DNA of 64,000 nucleotides from Thysanoteuthis rhombus (taxonomy: Eukaryota; Mollusca; Cephalopoda; Oegopsida; Thysanoteuthidae): contig OY735219.1 in assembly GCA_963457665.1 (NCBI GenBank), positions 21,667,437 to 21,731,436 on the forward strand, written 5' to 3'. The translations under genes and the position numbers were made by a program. Of the stretch, positions 58,291 through 64,000 are shown one piece after another. The notes beneath the pieces are model-generated. The model worked only from the letters and a program-made list of their open reading frames with translations, was not told where the DNA came from and searched no databases. Positions within the stretch are counted from its first letter, which is position 1, and every line of letters begins with the position of its first letter.

Positions 58291-59660
58291 GTTACCCGTG
58301 AGTGCATATTCACACGTTTGCAAGTATCGATTCTCCTTCTGAGGCAACAGCTGCTGCCGTTTGTTTGGAGGTCGACAAGTCCTGAAAGACAATTTTCCTA
58401 TCCAGACGAGAACAACAAAATTAGGACAACAACATTTCACGCAAACAACAAACAACTAAAACAACAATCAAACAAAACAACAACAAAAAAATACAACAAT
58501 GCACAAACGAACAAAACGAGGATAAAAGATATAAAAAAAAAAATAAGCAAAAACAATAACAAAAAAAAAATTCAGTGGAAATTCTATGATGAATCTTCCT
58601 GTAGTTAAATCCTCGGTTCTGAAACAATAGGCATCTGGAGATCGAACCAATCGGACACCGAATAACAAAATACGACGTCACGATTTTTTTTTCAAGAGTT
58701 AATCGAAGAAAAAATAAACAAACAAAAAAAAACACGACACAGTAAAATTTTGAGAAAATGCCATACGAAATAACATTCTCAGAATGTTACTCCTAAATAC
58801 ACAACACCAAATATATATATATACTAGCATAGTATCTCTAAAGAATGATTGGGTCATTTACGTATGATGGTACTCCTTTCAAGTGTCAGAGTATCTGTGC
58901 GTTCTGCGTAGAACTAACGTGTTGCTCCCGAATCCACAACCTAAGACCAGAAGGGCAATATTTAAGGCTTTGCCAAGAATCAAAGTGTCCACCCCGGCAC
59001 TTCTGCCTAGGATCAGTGGGCAGTATCTATGCACATGGTGAAAAAGGGTTACACAAAAAAAATAGACGACTTTTCAGACTGGATTTCAGATTTGGGAACA
59101 ATAAAGAAAGTAGTGTACAAACTCAACCATGTGGTGGCTCGAGGGCAAGGTTTGTCTCGTGCTCCAACGAACATTTGTTAGCAGACCTTGCACATATTTT
59201 TTTTTTTTTTTTTTTTTTTGTAAAACGAAATATCATTAGTTTTCCTTTTAGAATCATGTGGTGCAAGCTTTTACGATTCTGACCTCTACGGGAACCTCAT
59301 GGACAGTCAGCAAACAATTTCCACGAATCTCTGCACGCTCTTTTCCAATGCAGTCATCTAAATCAAGCTTCGTATTTGATGGATTTTCTTACCAATCAGC
59401 ATCACTAGCGCCATTCATGACACTACATACGGCTGGGAAAATGTCCTCCCTAGGCCTGTTGCAACATTAAAAGTGTTTTTGAAAAGGTCCTTCTTCGTTT
59501 GTTGCCTTTCCAGCTGCTTCATTTTCCAACTTAGAGGACGGAAAACGCACTACACATGCGTGTACCTCAGAGACTAATCAATGTACCTTGATGCATATTT
59601 ATAATACAAAAGGTCATGATCACTGCTAAGTAACATTGCAATCACGTGATCTCCAAAAAT
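58291..59660. other. Unassigned DNA, includes a 145-codon plus frame
   Basis: 58430-58580 is an A/CAA-rich low-complexity run. The frame at 58845-59282 (CAFCVELTCCSRIHNLRPEG, then CQESKCPPRHFCLGSVGSIY) is Cys-rich, but I recognise no domain, and a 23-base poly-T lies inside it. A transposon relic is more likely than a gene. Confidence 0.4.
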
Positions 59661-59662
59661 GT

Positions 59663-59795
59663 CTCATTGTTGCACTGAAATAGAAGTCCGGACTCTTTAT
59701 GGACACTCCTCATATATATATATATATATATATATTAAAATATTTGAGAGTCTCATTGACGTGTTGATATAAAAGTCCGGATTCTTTATGGACAA

Positions 59796-59830
<35 letters not shown>

Positions 59831-60010
59831 GTTAAATTATTCGAAAATCTATTTGAAATGACCTCCCGTTGTTCCGTCTTATTGGCGCGCTGTTTTGAAA
59901 GTCCGGTTTCTTTATGGACAGCCCTCTCTATCTTTATCATACATACTTAAATATAAAAAGTCTCATAAGTTCACTGTCTTCAAAGAGCAGTTTCTCTATG
60001 AACTAACATC

Positions 60011-60084
<74 letters not shown>

Positions 60085-60136
60085 GTATATATATATCATT
60101 GGTGCGCTGTTTTAAAAGTCCGGTTTCTATATGGAT

Positions 60137-60150
<14 letters not shown>
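59663..60150. repeat. Tandem array of 'AGTCCGGnTTCTTTATGGACA' units separated by (TA)n
   Basis: The core 'aagtccggattctttatgga' (with variants) recurs near 59686, 59772, 59899 and 60115, with a diverged one near 59986. Each is followed by 'ca.nccttat' and a TA run of very different length (about 20, 30, 7 and 90 bases). A 'ttgnngcgctgtttnaaaag' element precedes several cores. Confidence 0.88.
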
Positions 60151-60208
<58 letters not shown>

Positions 60209-60290
60209 CATATAGATAGATAGATAGATAGATAGATATAGATAGATAGATAGATAGATAGATAGGTAGACAGACAGACAAAGAGAGAAA
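60013..60290. repeat. (TA)n and (GATA)n arrays
   Basis: Two long TA runs (60013-60097 and 60141-60203) then GATA repeats with GACA (60210-60280). Confidence 0.95.
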
Positions 60291-60555
60291 GAGAGATGTA
60301 TAGTACTTATCATGAAGGAGCGTTTGAGACATTTGACGGGGCATTTTGCTGAAGTTTTGAATAACTTAAAAGCGAAACGCTAACCTTTACATGCTGAAAA
60401 ATTAGGTTGGATTTTGTGTAGGCTCCCTGTGGGAAATTGACTGAAAATATTGAAAATATTTCATCTAGTGTGGCCTATAAAAAGTAAATTGATCGTGAAT
60501 CACCATTCATAATAATATTCATATATTCTGCAATGATATGCACCCGCCAGTGCGT

Positions 60556-60592
<37 letters not shown>

Positions 60593-60660
60593 ACATATTC
60601 ATAAGTACATATGTATGTGTGCATGTGCATATGATGCAATCATTAAAAACTTTCACAAAA
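60291..60660. other. Unassigned DNA
   Basis: (CA)n at 60559-60588. Nothing else was recognised. Confidence 0.45.
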
Positions 60661-60667
60661 ATAAAAA

Positions 60668-61470
60668 GATGATAATTATTGTGATTTCGGGTTTCCTTTT
60701 TTTTTTATGATAGCATTATGACTGCAGTGTTCCAATCTTCCAGTATTTTACTTCGTTTTTGGCATGTTGAATAGAATAGCTCGTTTCCCAGTGCTGATCT
60801 TACCAGCTTTTTGAGTAAGTTGGTGGTATTATCTGGTCCAGGAACCTTGCCTTTCTTTCTATGGCTGGACACTTGTTTCACCTCCCAAGGTGTAACTTCT
60901 GGGAAATTCTCGGACTGATTCCCTGCGTATTGCGTATCCTGTTCGTTGTTTTTCTAAGAATTTCGGAGCACTTTCGACAATCCCGTCACTGTTTGTTTTT
61001 CAGGTCTCCGTTTTACTCGAGTACACTTATTATTTGTTTCCGTCCTGTATTGAGGGCTTTGTTGTTTGCTTTGAAGCCCCAACCTTTTCCAGGAATCGTT
61101 TGGATGATTGCTGTCGTGTATCTTCTTTTGTCTTCTCTTCCTTTATTTACGATTGTTTTATTCAGTTCAATTAACTCAATTTTCTCTCTTGTCGTCGGTA
61201 GCTTACGGTTTCTGCGTTTTTCCTTAAGATTCTTGGTCCAATCTGAGATTTTACCATTGGTTTGTGTGCTTTTTGGTTTAAATACAGTGGCGATTTAAAT
61301 TGGAGAGGTTATTTTGTTATAAAATCTGTTGATGTTGGTGTCGTTCTCCTCTGGTTTAGCAAGAATTCTATATGTTTTTCTGTTAAAGCTTGAAAGATCG
61401 AGTGAGCTCTTTTGGTACGTTTAGTGATTGCTTTTTGGTGTGATACATTTTTCTGTGTTCTTTGTTGGCA
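60668..61470 (-). pseudogene. RTE-type LINE, inverted 5' portion (linker and start of reverse transcriptase)
   Basis: The minus strand reads (with frameshifts) KRRNRKLPTTREKIELIELN, RRYTTAIIQTIPGKGW, then KGKVPGPDNTTN, KILEDWNTAVIML and HKKGNPKS. These match the RTE linker and the first reverse transcriptase motifs (KxGKAPGPDxIxxE, then IPxDWKxAxIxxIxKKG). The long plus frame 60861-61298 is only the antisense. It joins the plus-oriented 3' portion at about 61473. Confidence 0.8.
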
Positions 61471-61474
61471 CTAA

Positions 61475-62306
61475 TTAAAACTTTTCACAAAAATCATCAC
61501 CAACCGAATCGCCAATACATTCGATGAAAATCAGAGGTGAATATCTGAGCAACCTCATATTTTCAGACGACATCGGCCTTTTTGCAGAGAACCTTCAAAA
61601 CCTCCAACAAATGCTAGATGAACTGAATGAAGTAAGAAAGAAAGTTAGCCTTCCACATGAACTTCATCGAAACAAAGGTCATGTGCAACTAACAGGTCGG
61701 AAATAAACATACAACGATCAAAATCGAAAATGCAGAACTGGAGAAAGTAGACCACTACATCTACTTATGACAACGAATCTCCATGAGACCCTCAAAAGGA
61801 GAAGAAATCAAGCAAAGAATCACTCTAAGATGGCAAGCCTTTGGCAGAGCAGGCTCAACCTTCAAGAACAAGGAAGAGTATACAACCAATGCATCCCCCT
61901 GATAGTCACCCATGGAGCTGGAACATGAAACCTAACCAGGAGACTAATCCTCAAACTGAGAAGCATGCAACACACACTTGAAAGAATCATTGTCAACCTC
62001 ACATGGAAAGGTCACAAGACAGCACAATATATAAACCAAAAAACAGGAGTCCGAGACATCATAGAATCCATAAAAAAAACTCATTTGGCAATAGGCTGGT
62101 CATGTTGCAAGAATAGCAAACGAAAGATGGACATCAGGACTCACAACATAGATCTCCAGAGATCACATGCGTAACTGAGGCCGACAGGATACAAGATGGA
62201 GGGACGAACTAGACAGGTTCAGAATCTATTGGCTCCACAACGCCCACGATAGAGAGGTCTGGCGAATCCTGGGGGAGGTCCAAGTACAACGACAGACAAT
62301 AAAGGA
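61475..62306 (+). pseudogene. RTE-type LINE, 3' portion (reverse transcriptase palm to C-terminus)
   Basis: Starts LFTKIITNRIANTFDEN, then jumps to RGEYLSNLIFSDDIGLFAEN, QNLQQMLDELNEVRKKV, and on through GAGT.NLTRRL, LRSMQHTLERIIVNLTWKGH, KTAQYINQKTGVRDIIESIK and RWRDELDRF. FSDD is the reverse transcriptase catalytic box (FADD in intact copies). About 500 bases are missing between DENQ and RGEYL, at an 'aaaatcag' microhomology. It ends at (GAT)n. Confidence 0.88.
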
Positions 62307-62307
62307 C

Positions 62308-62359
<52 letters not shown>
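62307..62359. repeat. (GAT)n tail of the RTE copy
   Basis: About 17 GAT units. Confidence 0.96.
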
Positions 62360-62571
62360 ACAAGATTGCAAGCTAAATCTAGGCAGCCCCCAGGTTCAGT
62401 GAGCCACACCTGCTCCACGGCTGACCCCCTCCCTTTAGAAGGTTGAGTAGATCACGACAGGGTGGAGTTGTAGTCGATAGGATCGCAGAATTAGTCAATG
62501 GGATCAACTCGACCGAAAACTCCACCTTTACCCGATGCAACAAGCAACAGAAAGTAAGATAAAGATAAAAA

Positions 62572-62972
62572 TTAGTCAAAATTATTAATAATGTGGCAAT
62601 GCTTCAACCAAGAATGAAATTTGAAAAATAGAAATAATATCGTTGAATTAGAAAAAAACATGCCAGATCTCAATTGTGGATATTAACAGCGTAGAATATC
62701 GATTGTGAGGTGTATAATCAGCTTCCGTTTAATTACAAGCTTCCTCTGGTTGAAAAGTAAAAGCGGTCAGGGGTAAACTGGACTCCCTCGGGCTAGAAGG
62801 GCGTGAGTGCGGTTCTCATCGTAGTCTTCCTCTTCATTTTCTGATTGCGCTGTAGGATTACGGTCCGCTTCAAAGTTATGATAAGGAGTAACTGAAAGTC
62901 AAAATTAATCATGGTCGCAATATTTCATCCAGGAATGAAATTTGAAAAAAAACCCCAAAATATCGTTGCATT
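62572..62972 (+). repeat. Direct repeat pair, about 75 bases, 325 apart
   Basis: 62572-62650 and 62897-62972 share 'gtcaaaattant', 'caagaatgaaatttgaaaaa' / 'caggaatgaaatttgaaaaa' and 'tatcgttgnatta'. The unit may be a decayed tandem. Confidence 0.7.
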
Positions 62973-63340
62973 ATGATATATGAATCACAAAGACAATACA
63001 AACACAGGAAACCAAATACATCCAGTCGTGAATCACTCTGGCAGAAATGTGCTGTGCAAGTCACCAAATCTGATCTACCTGTTAATTTTTTTTTTTTAAT
63101 TTTTACAAAATTGTGCCAACAATGTGGGGGTGAAACGACTAAAACAGTACATTAAGTGCAATTGGAAAATAGCTGGCTTGCATAACATAACAGCGGAGAA
63201 AGATTTGAGACTGTATAAAAATTTTGCAAAAAAAATTTCTCCAGCGGAGACGTGCTAAGTCTACAAAACTAAACATGTATTGTTAAAATGGATGTATATG
63301 ATCAGACAGAATGATTATAAATTGCATTGTATTATGGAAG
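62973..63340. other. Unassigned AT-rich DNA
   Basis: Nothing was recognised. Confidence 0.4.
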
Positions 63341-63484
63341 AACTTTTATTCGAAATGATCTCCCGTCATTACACGGTGAATGTATCACTTGGCGTAGATA
63401 ACGTAAATAGAATAAACAATTAAAGAAGCAGCAGCATTTTTTTAATCGTTTATTCTACTTGCATTCACCGTGTAATGACGGGGG

Positions 63485-63487
<3 letters not shown>
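63340..63487. repeat. Foldback of a SINE 3' end, followed by (TA)n
   Basis: The left arm 'tcccgtcattacacggtgaa' (63361-63380) and right arm 'ttcaccgtgtaatgacgggg' (63464-63483) are inverted. The arms extend inward through 'tagaataaac'. The left arm carries an extra 'atcacttggcgtagataac' segment. The left arm matches the SINE 3' part at 53330-53400. Confidence 0.88.

Positions 63488-63538
<51 letters not shown>
63488..63538. repeat. (TA)n microsatellite
   Basis: A pure TA run immediately after the foldback. Confidence 0.97.
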
Positions 63539-63539
<1 letters not shown>

Positions 63540-64000
63540 TATTGTATTTATCGCCGTAAGCACTGTACGTAATGGACTATAAGCTTCCGCTCAGTGTTTC
63601 TTAGCATAGCATTAATAAATGAGTAATTCTCTCTGTGAATCGCTTCTGTGGTGACTTCGATCCTCAAAAGCGTTTAAAAATTCCTTTTTGCTAATAAACT
63701 ATTTTCTTTCTGTTTCCAATTTCGGAGAGCTTCTTTTTGGAAAAAAAAACTATTCAAACTGACTGGGGAAAGAGAGAGCAACTCACATACACACAAGACT
63801 TTTGACTTTTTGCCCGAAGATATTTACCTGCCAAAATAGATTTTTCCTCTTCGCCAAGACGAAAAAAAAAAATGACACAAACGAGCAGCGGAAAATATTG
63901 AATATTTAATATAGATAAGATAAATATTCGCTCAACTCTCCTGTCGGCCAAATGGGAGAATAATAACCTCTAAATTAGGTGGAAATACTTTGACTGGAAA
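63539..64000. other. Unassigned AT-rich DNA
   Basis: Nothing was recognised. Confidence 0.4.

Noticed and set aside
60861..61298. 145-codon plus-strand open frame
   Set aside because: It is the antisense of the inverted RTE linker and reverse transcriptase segment, whose minus-strand translation matches RTE motifs.

Overview
The window looks like intergenic or intronic DNA from a large, repeat-rich metazoan genome, most likely a mollusc and probably a cephalopod such as an octopus. This rests on three things: dense long microsatellites (TA, GATA, GAT, TAA, CA, GA), several tRNA-derived SINE-like units, and decayed RTE-type LINEs, Penelope-like (PLE) elements and mariner transposons. The organism call is inference. 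I found no convincing host protein-coding gene on either strand. Nearly all longer open frames are translations of simple repeats, of polypyrimidine tracts, or the antisense of transposon relics.

Layout. 0-5 kb: GATA and CA arrays, then a degenerate repeat (here 'Repeat A') whose internal motif has expanded into an 11-unit minisatellite at 3.25-4.02 kb. 5-12 kb: RTE LINE 3' ends with their (GAT)n tails, including two head-to-head 3' ends at 10.27-11.29 kb. 12-18 kb: more Repeat A copies, a tRNA-like sequence (14.49 kb), a mariner-derived unit and a large polypyrimidine tract. 18-24 kb: simple repeats and unassigned AT-rich DNA. 24.1-24.3 kb: a foldback whose right half contains a nearly canonical type I hammerhead ribozyme, directly followed by (TA)n; a mariner fragment follows. 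25-32 kb: Repeat A copies, one carrying a nested insertion, a 550 bp CT tract, a mariner MITE, a palindrome, and a PLE GIY-YIG endonuclease remnant (31.9 kb). 32-44 kb: a mariner foldback, RTE fragments, a 600 bp polypurine tract and a GATA-type higher-order array. 44-56 kb: a duplicated unit, SINEs, two adjacent Repeat A copies, a degraded reverse transcriptase in the minus frame (52.2-52.8 kb), two minus-strand tRNA-headed units and a mariner transposase relic. 56-64 kb: GT, GA and TA arrays, a tandem array with alternating (TA)n, and a 1.7 kb RTE copy whose 5' part is inverted next to its 3' part, the arrangement expected of twin priming.

How the parts relate. The window is a record of target-primed retroelements seeding microsatellites. 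RTE copies end in (GAT)n, and several SINE or PLE-type ends carrying a hammerhead-like core end next to (TA)n or (TC)n. The most notable item is the hammerhead at 24170-24229. It matches the core, all three stems and the NUH cleavage site, with one unusual G.A pair at the base of stem II, and it lies beside an inverted copy of its own 3' half.
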